Origin: Geomobilimonas luticola
GTDB lineage: Bacteria > Desulfobacterota > Desulfuromonadia > Geobacterales > Geobacteraceae
Direction: 5' to 3'
DNA: 64,000 nucleotides
Assembly (NCBI RefSeq): GCF_018476905.1
Contig: NZ_JAHCVK010000005.1
Span: 62,001-126,000, forward strand
Shown: in pieces, positions 18,077 through 26,258 of the stretch
How the letters are laid out: every line of letters begins with the position of its first letter
Position numbering within the stretch: the first letter of the stretch is position 1
Notes under the pieces: model-generated
Told to the model about the DNA's origin: nothing
Seen by the model: the letters and a program-made list of their open reading frames with translations, nothing else
Database searches by the model: none
Translations under genes and position numbers: made by a program

Positions 18077-19078
18077 ATGAGTGCATGGATGCGGCTGTCC
18101 GTCCCCGCCCTGCTCGGCGCACTGCTGGCGTTTGTCGTCCCCCCGGGGGAAAGCGGGGCTGCCTCCGAACTCAGGTGTCTTGGCTGTCATCCCGCCATCG
18201 TACGCGACAGAGTGGTGCACAAGCCGGTAGGCGACGGGGAGTGCGTTTCATGCCACCTGATGGTGCAGGGGAAGATGCACCCTTCCGAGAAAGGTTCGGC
18301 GACCCTGCAGGAAAAGGGGGAAAAGCTCTGCTACATGTGCCATGACAATCTGGCAGCAAAGAAATTCGTCCATGGGCCGGTGGCGAGCGGTGAATGCCAG
18401 GCGTGTCACGAAGTGCACAAGTCACCCAATCCCAAACTGCTGAAGGGTACCGGCGCCGATTTTTGCTTCATGTGCCATGAGAATAAATTCCAGTTCAAAT
18501 ATGGCCATGCCCCTGTCGCGCAGGGGGACTGCCTTGCCTGTCACGACCCCCACCAGTCCGACAACAAGATGATGGTCAGAAAGCCCGGCTCCAAACTCTG
18601 TTTCGACTGCCACGACAGCGCCATCGCCAAGGGGAAGTCTGTGCACGGCCCGGTGGCGACCGGTGACTGTCTCGGCTGCCATATGGTGCACGGTTCGCCA
18701 TACCGGCACATGCTCAAGCGCGATAATCCCGATCTCTATTACATGCCCTACAATCCCGCCCATTACTCGTTCTGCTTCGATTGCCACAACCGGGAGTTGG
18801 CGAAAGACAAACGGACCGATACCCTCACCGGATTCCGCAACGGTGACCGCAACCTCCACGAACTGCACGTCAACAAGCCCGACAAGGGGCGGACCTGCAA
18901 GACCTGCCATGAACCGCACAACTCGGCCCAGGGACGGCTCCTCAAGAAAAGCATCCCCGGCTTCGGAAAATGGGATATCCCCATGTTTTTCACCGGCACC
19001 TCGACGGGGGGGACCTGTGTCGTCGGTTGTCACAAGCCCAAATCCTACGATCGGCTCCGGCCGGTCATCAATCCGTAA
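18077..19078 (+). CDS. Multiheme cytochrome c (10 CXXCH sites plus one CX3CH), doubled-CXXCH type
   Basis: A 333-residue exported cytochrome. A signal peptide ends near residue 28 (PALLGALLAFVVPPGESGAAS). Ten CXXCH sites follow: CLGCH, CVSCH, CYMCH, CQACH, CFMCH, CLACH, CFDCH, CLGCH, CFDCH, CKTCH. The last cluster is CVVGCH, a CX3CH variant that may also bind heme. The repeated pattern VHGPVASGECQACH, GHAPVAQGDCLACH, VHGPVATGDCLGCH shows internal duplication. I chose the ATG at 18077 (GGGAGA 6 nt upstream) over 18071. It follows ccsA and precedes an 8-heme cytochrome. A role in periplasmic or outer-surface electron transfer is inferred. Confidence 0.9.
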   Translation: MSAWMRLSVPALLGALLAFVVPPGESGAASELRCLGCHPAIVRDRVVHKPVGDGECVSCHLMVQGKMHPSEKGSATLQEKGEKLCYMCHDNLAAKKFVHGPVASGECQACHEVHKSPNPKLLKGTGADFCFMCHENKFQFKYGHAPVAQGDCLACHDPHQSDNKMMVRKPGSKLCFDCHDSAIAKGKSVHGPVATGDCLGCHMVHGSPYRHMLKRDNPDLYYMPYNPAHYSFCFDCHNRELAKDKRTDTLTGFRNGDRNLHELHVNKPDKGRTCKTCHEPHNSAQGRLLKKSIPGFGKWDIPMFFTGTSTGGTCVVGCHKPKSYDRLRPVINP

Positions 19079-19130
19079 CAGCTGTGGTCTGGCCGGCAGG
19101 GGCGTTTTCCTTGCCGGCTTCCGTTTCCTT

Positions 19131-19220
19131 CCCCCTCCCTGGCCCTCCCCCGCTGGGGGAGGGTAACATGCCCCGCCGAAATTCCTCCCCCCAGCGGGGG
19201 GAGGCGAGGAGGGGGGAGAA
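19131..19220. repeat. Family D palindromic repeat between two cytochrome genes
   Basis: The left arm holds CCCTCCCCCGCTGGGGGAGG (19144-19163 region), itself a hairpin. The right arm holds CCTCCCCCCAGCGGGGGGAG followed by GGAGGGGGGAG. The two arms are inverted relative to each other around about 20 bp (GTAACATGCCCCGCCG...). It could form nested hairpins and act as an mRNA stabiliser or terminator, but it has no T run. Confidence 0.85.
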
Positions 19221-19248
19221 TAAATCTGGTAGTATCAACGGAGGCACG

Positions 19249-20235
19249 ATGTTCCGCACGTTCATTCCGACCATTGTCATCCTGCTGACTTCAGGGGTGG
19301 TAGCCGCCCACGCTGCCATCACCTTCGTCTACCCCGCTCCCAAAAGCTGGGTGAAGCGGGCGGACTACCTCATCCTCAAGCTGAACAATCCTGCCATCAC
19401 CGGCGTCCGGATCACCGTGAACGGCGAGGCGAGCGGGCTCCTGCCGATCGGCACGCCCGAATACCGGAAGTCGTTTCAGGATTTCATCATCCTGCAGGCG
19501 CTCTGGGACAAGGGGAGGAATGACGTCTCCGTGGAGGCGTTCAGCGGCGACAAGAGGATAGAAACGGCCATGAACGAGGTACTTTTCAACCCGGGAGGGA
19601 CGGGCGCCGTCCCCCCCGAGTTCAGCCCCAACAGGCTTCACGTGACGGAGAACGAAAAGCTCTGCGCCCCCTGCCATCCCATGAACCCGACCCCCGCCCA
19701 GCTTGCCAGCAGTCCGGAAAAGGGGAACCCCTGCTTCGGCTGCCACAAGAAAATGATGAATACCACCTTCGTCCATGGCCCTGCCGGCACCTATTCCTGT
19801 GCCTACTGCCATGTGGGGGACGGGAAGTCCAAGTACGCCGTCGTCAAGCGTGACGCCGTGCTCTGCAACGAATGCCACGCCGACAAGGGTGATGAGTTCA
19901 CCAAACGCAAGTTCCTCCATGGCCCCATCGCCGCCGGGCTCTGCGAGGTCTGCCACGATTCCCACGGCTCCCCCTATCCGGCGCAACTCCTTATGCCGAT
20001 CAACGACCTCTGTCTTTCCTGCCACGAGGATGTGGGGAAGGGGTATCACGTGGTCCGCACCACTTCCGGCGCCGGCCATCCCCTCAAATGGAAAATTGAC
20101 CTGGCCAAGCCGGCGTCGGGGAGGGAGATGTCGTGCATTTCCTGCCACAACCCCCACAGCGGCGACGTGCGGTATTTCTTCGTGAACAACGAGCAGGATC
20201 GGATGCTCCTCTGCCAGATGTGTCATAACAAGTAA
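19249..20235 (+). CDS. Octaheme c-type cytochrome with N-terminal beta-rich domain
   Basis: The protein has 328 residues. A signal peptide (TIVILLTSGVVAAHA, cleaved near residue 22) is followed by a ~100-residue domain without hemes (TFVYPAPKSWVKRADYLILK...), possibly Ig-like. Eight CXXCH sites follow: CAPCH, CFGCH, CAYCH, CNECH, CEVCH, CLSCH, CISCH, CQMCH. It has the same HGP(I/V)AAGLCEVCHDSHGSP style repeats as its neighbour. The ATG at 19249 follows CGGAGG. The upstream open frame is repeat DNA. It is probably co-transcribed with the 11-site cytochrome and the NHL lipoprotein, forming an electron-transfer module. Confidence 0.9.
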   Translation: MFRTFIPTIVILLTSGVVAAHAAITFVYPAPKSWVKRADYLILKLNNPAITGVRITVNGEASGLLPIGTPEYRKSFQDFIILQALWDKGRNDVSVEAFSGDKRIETAMNEVLFNPGGTGAVPPEFSPNRLHVTENEKLCAPCHPMNPTPAQLASSPEKGNPCFGCHKKMMNTTFVHGPAGTYSCAYCHVGDGKSKYAVVKRDAVLCNECHADKGDEFTKRKFLHGPIAAGLCEVCHDSHGSPYPAQLLMPINDLCLSCHEDVGKGYHVVRTTSGAGHPLKWKIDLAKPASGREMSCISCHNPHSGDVRYFFVNNEQDRMLLCQMCHNK

Positions 20236-20293
20236 TAAAGCGCTTATCAAATACGGTTCCAGCGGAAACAATCCAGCGTGGAAGAGGTGCGGT

Positions 20294-21388
20294 ATGAAAA
20301 ACATGAATAGTACGATTAAGAAACTTGCCGGTCTTATCTTCGGCCTCGGGCTCCTGGCGGGGTGTGCGGCCGAGCAGCAGGAGGTACGAAAATTTTACTG
20401 GCCCCAGCTTCCCGAGCGCCCCCGTATCGAATGGAAAAAGGCATACAGCAGCCAACTGGATTTCCCCCGTTCGGGGTTCAAGGCGTTTGTCTCCGCCATT
20501 GCCGGTACCGAGGACCCGATCCTCTTCAGTAAACCGGTTGACATCAAGTCAAACGGCGAGGGTAAGGTGTATGTTTCCGATCCCATGGCGGGAGTGGTGT
20601 ACGTCTACGACATGGTCGAGGGCACCGTTCACCTGTTGGGGGGGGAAGATGCGGTCGGGCAATTCAAGAATCCGGTCGGACTGACGCTTGATGGCAGCCT
20701 GAATATCTACGTCAGTGATCAGGAAAAACTGATGATTCTGGTCTTCGACAGGAATGAAAAGCCGCTTCGTGCCATTCCCCTGCAGGGGGTGTTGGGGCGT
20801 CCCACGGGGATGGCGTTTGACAAACAGCGCAATCGCCTGTACGTGGTGGACATAAAGGACCACAGGATAGGGGTGTTTTCCCCCGAAGGGACTCTCCTTT
20901 CCACTATAGGCAAGCGGGGGGACGAAGATGGGGACTTGAACTTTCCCACGGCAGTGGCTGTCAACAGCAAGGGGGAAATCATTGTTGCCGATTCCATGAA
21001 TGCGCGGATTCAGATATTCGACGCAGAGGGGAAATTCCTCCGTAAGTTCGGCCGCAGGGGCGACGGCCCCTCCGATTTCCAGATCGTCAAGGGGGTCGCG
21101 GTCGATTCCGATGACAACATCTACGTGACCGAGGGGAAGGGGCACAAGATGCTCATATTCAGCACCAATGGGGATTTTCTTCTCCTCGTGGGAGGACTGT
21201 ATTCGGTTCTCGGTTCGGGCAAGGCCGCCCCCGGCGGTTTCCTCATCCCCCAGGGGATCGATATCGACAAGAACGATACGATTTATGTTGTCGATCAGTT
21301 GAACAAGCGGTTCCAGGTTTTTCAGTACCTATCCGACCGGTACCTGCAGGCCAATCCCGTTCCGGGGTATACGCCACCGAAACAGTAA
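20294..21388 (+). CDS. NHL-repeat lipoprotein
   Basis: The protein has 364 residues. A lipoprotein signal with lipobox LLAGC (Cys about residue 24) anchors it in a membrane. The rest is a beta-propeller of NHL-type repeats: PVDIKSNGEGKVYVSD, NPVGLTLDGSLNIYVSD, PTGMAFDKQRNRLYVVD, PTAVAVNSKGEIIVAD, VKGVAVDSDDNIYVTE, PQGIDIDKNDTIYVVD. Six repeats are visible, consistent with a six-bladed propeller. No heme sites are present. NHL proteins often accompany multiheme cytochromes in metal-reducing bacteria; a scaffold role here is inference. GAAGAGGTG lies upstream of the ATG. Confidence 0.88.
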   Translation: MKNMNSTIKKLAGLIFGLGLLAGCAAEQQEVRKFYWPQLPERPRIEWKKAYSSQLDFPRSGFKAFVSAIAGTEDPILFSKPVDIKSNGEGKVYVSDPMAGVVYVYDMVEGTVHLLGGEDAVGQFKNPVGLTLDGSLNIYVSDQEKLMILVFDRNEKPLRAIPLQGVLGRPTGMAFDKQRNRLYVVDIKDHRIGVFSPEGTLLSTIGKRGDEDGDLNFPTAVAVNSKGEIIVADSMNARIQIFDAEGKFLRKFGRRGDGPSDFQIVKGVAVDSDDNIYVTEGKGHKMLIFSTNGDFLLLVGGLYSVLGSGKAAPGGFLIPQGIDIDKNDTIYVVDQLNKRFQVFQYLSDRYLQANPVPGYTPPKQ

Positions 21389-21627
21389 AATCACGGCACG
21401 TGACAGAGCGTATCACGTCATTTCCCTGATACCGTGCCGGATGTAAGTGGGCACTTAATCCGTGTTATTTGACGGAACCTGGCCAGAATTGACGGTGAAT
21501 GTGCACGTAAGCGACCGTTACGAAGAAAGCAGGTTTGAGATATTTCAGAGTGTTAAGTGTTAATGATGACTTTGGCCTCAATTTTGCTCTAGCTCCTTTC
21601 ATATTCCGCGTTGCTGGTGGATGCATG
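21389..21627. other. Intergenic region with hairpin after the NHL gene
   Basis: CGGCACG and CGTGCCG (about 21396-21437) can pair, with an inner CGTGA/TCACG stem, giving a branched hairpin just past the NHL stop. There is no T run, so it is not a standard terminator. A short inverted repeat CGTAA-N7-TTACG lies near 21508-21524, upstream of the sigma54-like promoter, where an enhancer-binding protein could sit. No ORF is convincing here. Confidence 0.4.
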
Positions 21628-21644
21628 TTGGCATGTGATTTGCT
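21628..21644 (+). promoter_or_regulatory. Sigma54 (-24/-12) promoter for the tetraheme cytochrome
   Basis: TTGGCATGTGATTTGCT matches the consensus YTGGCACGNNNNTTGCW at all but one position. GG (21630-21631) and GC (21642-21643) are 10 nt apart, as required. The CDS starts 94 nt downstream. An RpoN-dependent activator would be needed; none is encoded nearby. Confidence 0.75.
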
Positions 21645-21737
21645 GTTATGTACGGTGTCTCTGCTGCAGAACCATTAATGGCCCGGATCAACACAAAGGT
21701 CTTTTACGACCGACATCAAGAGAAAGGAGTATTACCG

Positions 21738-22445
21738 ATGAAAAAAGTATTAGCAGTCGTGGCGGTCGCCAGTCTCATGGCCGCTGCAACCGTAGCTGGC
21801 GCAGCAAGCATCAAGAACTCCAAGCACGACCTGAGTTCTACCGGGGGACAAACTGTCAGGGGCGACACCAACCAGCTGTGCGTGTTCTGTCATACCCCGC
21901 ACAATGCCGTCCAGAATGGCTATCCCCTCTGGAACCGCAGCAACCCGGCTGGTAGCGCTTTTAAGCTCTATTCTTCCAGCGGTATGCAGAACGGCTACAC
22001 CGCCGGTGGCAACGCGGGCGCATCCACGGGATTTACTGCTGACAGCGTCTCTCTCTACTGCATGAGCTGTCACGACGGCGTCACCTCTGTCGGCGCGGTA
22101 TACAACAAGCCGGCTGACAAACTGTCCGGAATCACCATGCAGGGCACCAAAGCCGATGGTTCCCTTTTGGGGACGAGCACTGCCAACCTGGGGACCGATC
22201 TGCAGAACGACCACCCGGTCAACTTCAACGTGACCAGCAATCTTGACCCGGCGATTGCCCCGTTGAGCGGTGCCACGATGAAGACCTCCGACATCACGAA
22301 TGCCCTGCCGCTCTTCAAATCCGCTCGCGGGAATACCTCCCTCGAGTGCGCCAGTTGTCATGCCGTTCATGACCCGGCCAATGTTCCGTTCCTGCGTACC
22401 ACCATTGAGGGGAGCAAGCTCTGCCTCGGTTGCCACATCAAGTAA
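21738..22445 (+). CDS. Tetraheme c-type cytochrome, exported
   Basis: The protein has 235 residues. A signal peptide ends at residues ~20-24 (AVVAVASLMAAATVAGAAS). Four CXXCH sites are present: CVFCH near residue 52, CMSCH, CASCH and CLGCH near the C-terminus. The sequence HDLSS, NQLCVFCHTPHNA and LECASCHAVHDPANVPFLR is typical of Geobacter low-heme cytochromes of unknown specific role. The ATG at 21738 follows AAAGGAG. It is probably monocistronic: a sigma54-like promoter lies upstream and a strong terminator downstream. Confidence 0.9.
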   Translation: MKKVLAVVAVASLMAAATVAGAASIKNSKHDLSSTGGQTVRGDTNQLCVFCHTPHNAVQNGYPLWNRSNPAGSAFKLYSSSGMQNGYTAGGNAGASTGFTADSVSLYCMSCHDGVTSVGAVYNKPADKLSGITMQGTKADGSLLGTSTANLGTDLQNDHPVNFNVTSNLDPAIAPLSGATMKTSDITNALPLFKSARGNTSLECASCHAVHDPANVPFLRTTIEGSKLCLGCHIK

Positions 22446-22472
22446 GTTCTATTGCATGTCTGCCGTTTTTAT

Positions 22473-22501
22473 GGGGGATGGGAAACCATCCCCCTTTTTT
22501 C
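22473..22501 (+). terminator. Intrinsic terminator after the tetraheme cytochrome
   Basis: GGGGGATGG (22473-22481) and CCATCCCCC (22486-22494) form a 9-bp stem around a GAAA tetraloop, followed directly by seven T residues. Confidence 0.95.
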
Positions 22502-22661
22502 GTTGAAAATGACCGGTGTCCTGCCGCGTCATTTCACTTGTGCTGACGGGTCATTTAGCGGGACTTCGGTGATGCCCAAATTCTTCTTGATCCCGTTCTT
22601 GAAAATATGCCTAAAATCAATTAGTTGAAAGCTGTTACAGTGTGGTGGTTTTTCCGGCGTG

Positions 22662-22678
22662 AAGGCATAATATTTGCA
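22662..22678 (+). promoter_or_regulatory. Sigma54-like promoter for the outer-membrane beta-barrel gene
   Basis: AAGGCATAATATTTGCA keeps GG (22664-22665) and GC (22676-22677) at 10-nt spacing and a full TTGCA -12 element; the -24 half is weaker than at 21628. It lies in the 321-bp gap between the tetraheme cytochrome and the barrel gene. The rest of that gap (22502-22661) shows nothing I can assign. Confidence 0.55.
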
Positions 22679-22766
22679 CCCTACAAGGGTCGCGTCAGAT
22701 TTGCCCATCCGCGATTCAACCCGTCGAAGATATTGGAAAATTTCACAACAGGTTAATGGTTCCCTG

Positions 22767-25064
22767 ATGCGGATAACGCACTACACATACCTCCGGTTGC
22801 TGCCACTACTGCTCTGCCTGTTCTCCCTGCAGTTCATTCCCCTTTCCGCCCATGCCCGCCTCACCGGCGAGGCGGAACTCGGTTACGTCAAGTACGATGC
22901 GACGGTGGATGGGGCCAAGGTCATCGATGCCAACTCCTTTCAGCAGCGCTATTCCCTGCTCTATTCCAATTCGCTGGCCTTTGCCGGTGGCCGGGTCGGC
23001 GGCGCCAACTATTCCCTCGGCTACGAATGGGGATCCTTTGACACCACCGTGAAATCCTCACTCCCCGGCGTTGGCCAGTCCGTTTCCCAGAATCGTGGCC
23101 ATTTCCTTTTCAACGGAGAGGTGCTGATTGACCCGAAGGAACTGCCCCTCACGTTCTTCGCCTACAGTCGCGACATGAACAGGATGCAGTTCCAGGATGA
23201 TCTCTGGCAGATCGGCTCATTCACCTCCAACGGCTTTGTCGGCGACATCGTCCGTCCCAACATGCCAAGCAACATTGTCGATGGCCAGCGCATCTACAGC
23301 GGCGCCACGCTTCTTCTTGGCGTGCGCAACGGAATGACCAACGGCTATAACGAGATTTTCCGTCTTTTTCCGATGCTCATGCTGGATTACAAAGATGAAA
23401 TCATCCATGACCCCAAAAGTTTCACTCCCATGGATACCCGCCTGAGCCGGTTTGCCTTCGTCAGCCTCAACAAGAAGGATAACTGGTTCCATTTTCGCAG
23501 CACCCGCTACAGCGACTACATCAACCCTGATAACGACTGGAAGGAAAAAGCCTTCCAGATCGGTACGATTGACCAGAATCTGCAGCGGAAATGGGTCGAC
23601 TTCACCAACTGGATCAAGCTTTCGGTTGATGGCGGCTGGACGAAACGGGATGCCGCAAACCCAATCTACACTACGGAACGCTATGACATTAACCTCTTTG
23701 CCATCGCCACGCGCAAGACGTGGGAAGCGAGGAACTTCAATACGTTCAGCAGGTGGACCGAGGGGAAGATTTTGCATTACGATGCGAATGTGCCGGTGTA
23801 TGTCACCGGCACATGGGGGGCTGATACGGATTGGCGATTCAGGGTCAGCGACCGTGAGCAGAAGCTAATGAGCACTTCGGGCGTCTGGGAGAGCACCTCC
23901 GACGTCCTGTCCTCGCTCCAGGTTACCACCTTCAAACGTTCTCCCTTCACCCTCACGCCGTCCGCTTCCGTTGAATACTACGATACCACCACTACCGGTA
24001 AGACTCTTGCCCTGGAAGGCGCTGTGGAAACCGCCAGCACGCGGCGCTTCTCTTCCCGGTACGAGCTTTTCGGGCGTTATGACATAAAATATTTCACTGC
24101 CGAGAGGAGTGGCGTTGCGTCGAGCACGTACCTGACCCAGGATATTGACGGCCGTATTGCCTACATCCCATCGTCGAAATGGCGCTTTCAGCTGGAGCAG
24201 CGGTTTCAGATGGGGTCCGGCACCAACCCCGGCATTAACGGTGCGGTCATTACGGTCAACAATGACTTCAACACAATCACGGATAGCAACAAGTACATTC
24301 AACGGGACGGATTGACGATCAATGACTATACCCGCTCCGTTTCCAGCGCCACAGTGAACTGGAGTCCTCTGGCACGTCTGAGCATTTCCCTTTCGGCGTC
24401 CGAGGATGTATTGATGGCCTCGGGCCAGCCGGCAAGTTACATAACTAACCTGTCGAATACCGTATCCTATTCCGTTGCGGACCTGTCCGTGCACGTCAAC
24501 AATCGCTATCAGATCCAGAACAGCAATCAGGGAACCAATAACGACTTAAACAGCAGCGCGCTTGTCAGTTACAAGCCAAACCGCAACATGGACGGTTCGC
24601 TCAATTTCATTTATGAACGACAGACGATCGATAGTGACAGTTCCACTTATATCGATCTGACGCAGAAATTCAATTATAACTTCTACCGCGTCAATGGCAT
24701 AAACCGCAAGATTCTGGAGCTCAACGAACAGATAGACTACACCAAGAACAGTAACCAGCGCACAAGCTCGCCGCTCCTCATTTCCGGCCTGATGTCTGGC
24801 CTGGTGTCGACAACCGCGTCTTCCACCGTCACGCGCATCTCCCTGGGTGCCCGTTACTACCCACTTCAGCGCCTGTACCTGGCGGCAACCAGTCAGTATT
24901 ACCTGCTCGAACCTGGCGCCATCAAAGGGCAGATTTACACGGGGTCCATAGGCTTCACGGCCAACAAACTCCAGGTAAGCCTGGATTACAGTTACGGCAC
25001 CCAGCAGAACAGTGTCAAACGCGTGGAGCAGCGGTTTGCGGCCAACATGAAGAAGTTTTTCTAG
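22767..25064 (+). CDS. Outer-membrane beta-barrel protein, candidate porin of a porin-cytochrome conduit
   Basis: The protein has 765 residues. A signal peptide ends at about residue 29 (LLPLLLCLFSLQFIPLSAHA). The remainder alternates polar and aromatic residues in short strands with Asn/Ser/Thr-rich turns throughout. It ends in ...NMKKFF, a terminal aromatic as in Bam-assembled barrels. No CXXCH is present. The ATG at 22767 gives a well-formed signal peptide; a Shine-Dalgarno is weak. Its size and position beside multiheme cytochromes and an NHL lipoprotein suggest the barrel of a trans-outer-membrane electron conduit, by analogy with MtrB/OmbB-type systems. Sequence similarity to those was not tested. 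Confidence 0.7.
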   Translation: MRITHYTYLRLLPLLLCLFSLQFIPLSAHARLTGEAELGYVKYDATVDGAKVIDANSFQQRYSLLYSNSLAFAGGRVGGANYSLGYEWGSFDTTVKSSLPGVGQSVSQNRGHFLFNGEVLIDPKELPLTFFAYSRDMNRMQFQDDLWQIGSFTSNGFVGDIVRPNMPSNIVDGQRIYSGATLLLGVRNGMTNGYNEIFRLFPMLMLDYKDEIIHDPKSFTPMDTRLSRFAFVSLNKKDNWFHFRSTRYSDYINPDNDWKEKAFQIGTIDQNLQRKWVDFTNWIKLSVDGGWTKRDAANPIYTTERYDINLFAIATRKTWEARNFNTFSRWTEGKILHYDANVPVYVTGTWGADTDWRFRVSDREQKLMSTSGVWESTSDVLSSLQVTTFKRSPFTLTPSASVEYYDTTTTGKTLALEGAVETASTRRFSSRYELFGRYDIKYFTAERSGVASSTYLTQDIDGRIAYIPSSKWRFQLEQRFQMGSGTNPGINGAVITVNNDFNTITDSNKYIQRDGLTINDYTRSVSSATVNWSPLARLSISLSASEDVLMASGQPASYITNLSNTVSYSVADLSVHVNNRYQIQNSNQGTNNDLNSSALVSYKPNRNMDGSLNFIYERQTIDSDSSTYIDLTQKFNYNFYRVNGINRKILELNEQIDYTKNSNQRTSSPLLISGLMSGLVSTTASSTVTRISLGARYYPLQRLYLAATSQYYLLEPGAIKGQIYTGSIGFTANKLQVSLDYSYGTQQNSVKRVEQRFAANMKKFF

Positions 25065-25152
25065 CCGTCATACCAGGGCGCCGTCCGAAACGGCTACCAA
25101 CCATCTCATACAACACCGGGTCTGCCCGGTTTTTCTGTTTGTGGGAGAGGCA

Positions 25153-26133
25153 GTGACCAGTTCGAAGTCCAGGGTTTCCATCATCGTACCGGTAAAGCCG
25201 GGGGGGGCAGTGACTGCGCTTGAAGGGCTGTCCAGGATTGATTATCCCGCCGATCTGCTGGAAATAATCGTTGCCGAAGGGTCGCAACCGAGCGCGCAAC
25301 GGAACCGGGCCGCCCGTGAGGCGCGGGGCGACATCCTCTATTTCCTGGACGATGACTCCCGCACCGAGCCAGATTTTCTCAACCGGGCCGTATGTCACTA
25401 TATCGACCCGGCGGTGGCGGCGGTGGGGGGACCGTCCCTGACTCCCGATACCGATTCGCTCCTGCAGCGAAGCATCGGGATGGCACTTGCCTCGCCCATG
25501 GGTGGGGGGGGGATGCGGAACCGGTATCGCCGCACTGGCCATGCACGAGCGACCGGCGATCATGAACTGATCCTGTGCAATCTCAGCTTTCGCCGCGAGC
25601 TGTTTCTTGCGCTGGGGGGGCTGGACGAACGGCTCTATCCCAATGAGGAAAATGAGCTCATGGATCGGTTGCGGCGACGGGGGAGCGTCCTCATTCACGA
25701 TCCCGACCTTGCGGTCTACCGGAGTCAACGGCCGACATTCCGGGCTTTCATGCGGCAGTTCCTCAATTATGGCCGGGGGCGTGCAGAGCAGACCCTCATC
25801 AGCCGGAGTTTTCGCCCCGTCTCCTTTCTCCCGGCACTCATGCTGCTCTACCTGGCATGCGTTCCGTTCGTCCCCAACCCAGTTTACTATCTGCCGCTTT
25901 TGTGGTATGCAGGTGTGCTGTTTCTTGCCGCTTGCCTCGGGTCTTTACAGACCAGGGAGTGGAAGATGTTCCCGCTACTCATGGTCGTTTTCCCGACCAT
26001 CCACCTTGCCTACGGGGCGGGGCTCTGGCGTGGTTTCGTCGGCTGGCCGCTCAAGAAGCCCAGGCCAGGGGAGCCGGCAGTCACATTGCGGTGGGTGAAG
26101 GAATTTGCCGGGGGTGGAGGTGGCCGAGTCTGA
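25153..26133 (+). CDS. Glycosyltransferase family 2, membrane-associated
   Basis: The protein has 326 residues. A GT-A domain starts at SIIVPVKPGG. The nucleotide-sugar metal motif is DDD at residues 66-68 (YFLDDDSRTEPD), and the acceptor-side acidic motif is NEENELMDRL. The C-terminal third has hydrophobic segments (FLPALMLLYLACVPFV; YLPLLWYAGVLFLAACLG), so it is probably anchored in the inner membrane with its active site in the cytoplasm. The GTG at 25153 has GGAGAGG just upstream; GTG at 25141 is an alternative. A G9 run is at 25504-25512. It opens the polysaccharide region. The sugar is unknown. Confidence 0.85.
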   Translation: MTSSKSRVSIIVPVKPGGAVTALEGLSRIDYPADLLEIIVAEGSQPSAQRNRAAREARGDILYFLDDDSRTEPDFLNRAVCHYIDPAVAAVGGPSLTPDTDSLLQRSIGMALASPMGGGGMRNRYRRTGHARATGDHELILCNLSFRRELFLALGGLDERLYPNEENELMDRLRRRGSVLIHDPDLAVYRSQRPTFRAFMRQFLNYGRGRAEQTLISRSFRPVSFLPALMLLYLACVPFVPNPVYYLPLLWYAGVLFLAACLGSLQTREWKMFPLLMVVFPTIHLAYGAGLWRGFVGWPLKKPRPGEPAVTLRWVKEFAGGGGGRV

Positions 26134-26138
26134 CAGAA

Positions 26139-26215
26139 TCCCCCTCCCCATCCCTCCCCCGCCGGGGGAGGGGAATGAGTTCTCCCCCTGGAGGGGGGAG
26201 GAAGGAGGGGGGAGA
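26139..26215. repeat. Family D palindromic repeat between two glycosylation genes
   Basis: The left arm CCCTCCCCCGCCGGGGGAGG is followed by about 10 bp and the right arm CCCCCTGGAGGGGGGAGG plus GGAGGGGGGAG. Same architecture as the copies near 19.1, 29.8 and 30.4 kb. Confidence 0.85.
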
Positions 26216-26258
26216 CGCAACACGCATGACAACACCACCTTCATTTTTAGGATTATCA

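Noticed and set aside
19131-19220. Rho-independent terminator between cytochrome genes
   Set aside because: The hairpins are strong but no T run follows in either direction, and identical elements occur inside coding sequence, so I call it a repeat.
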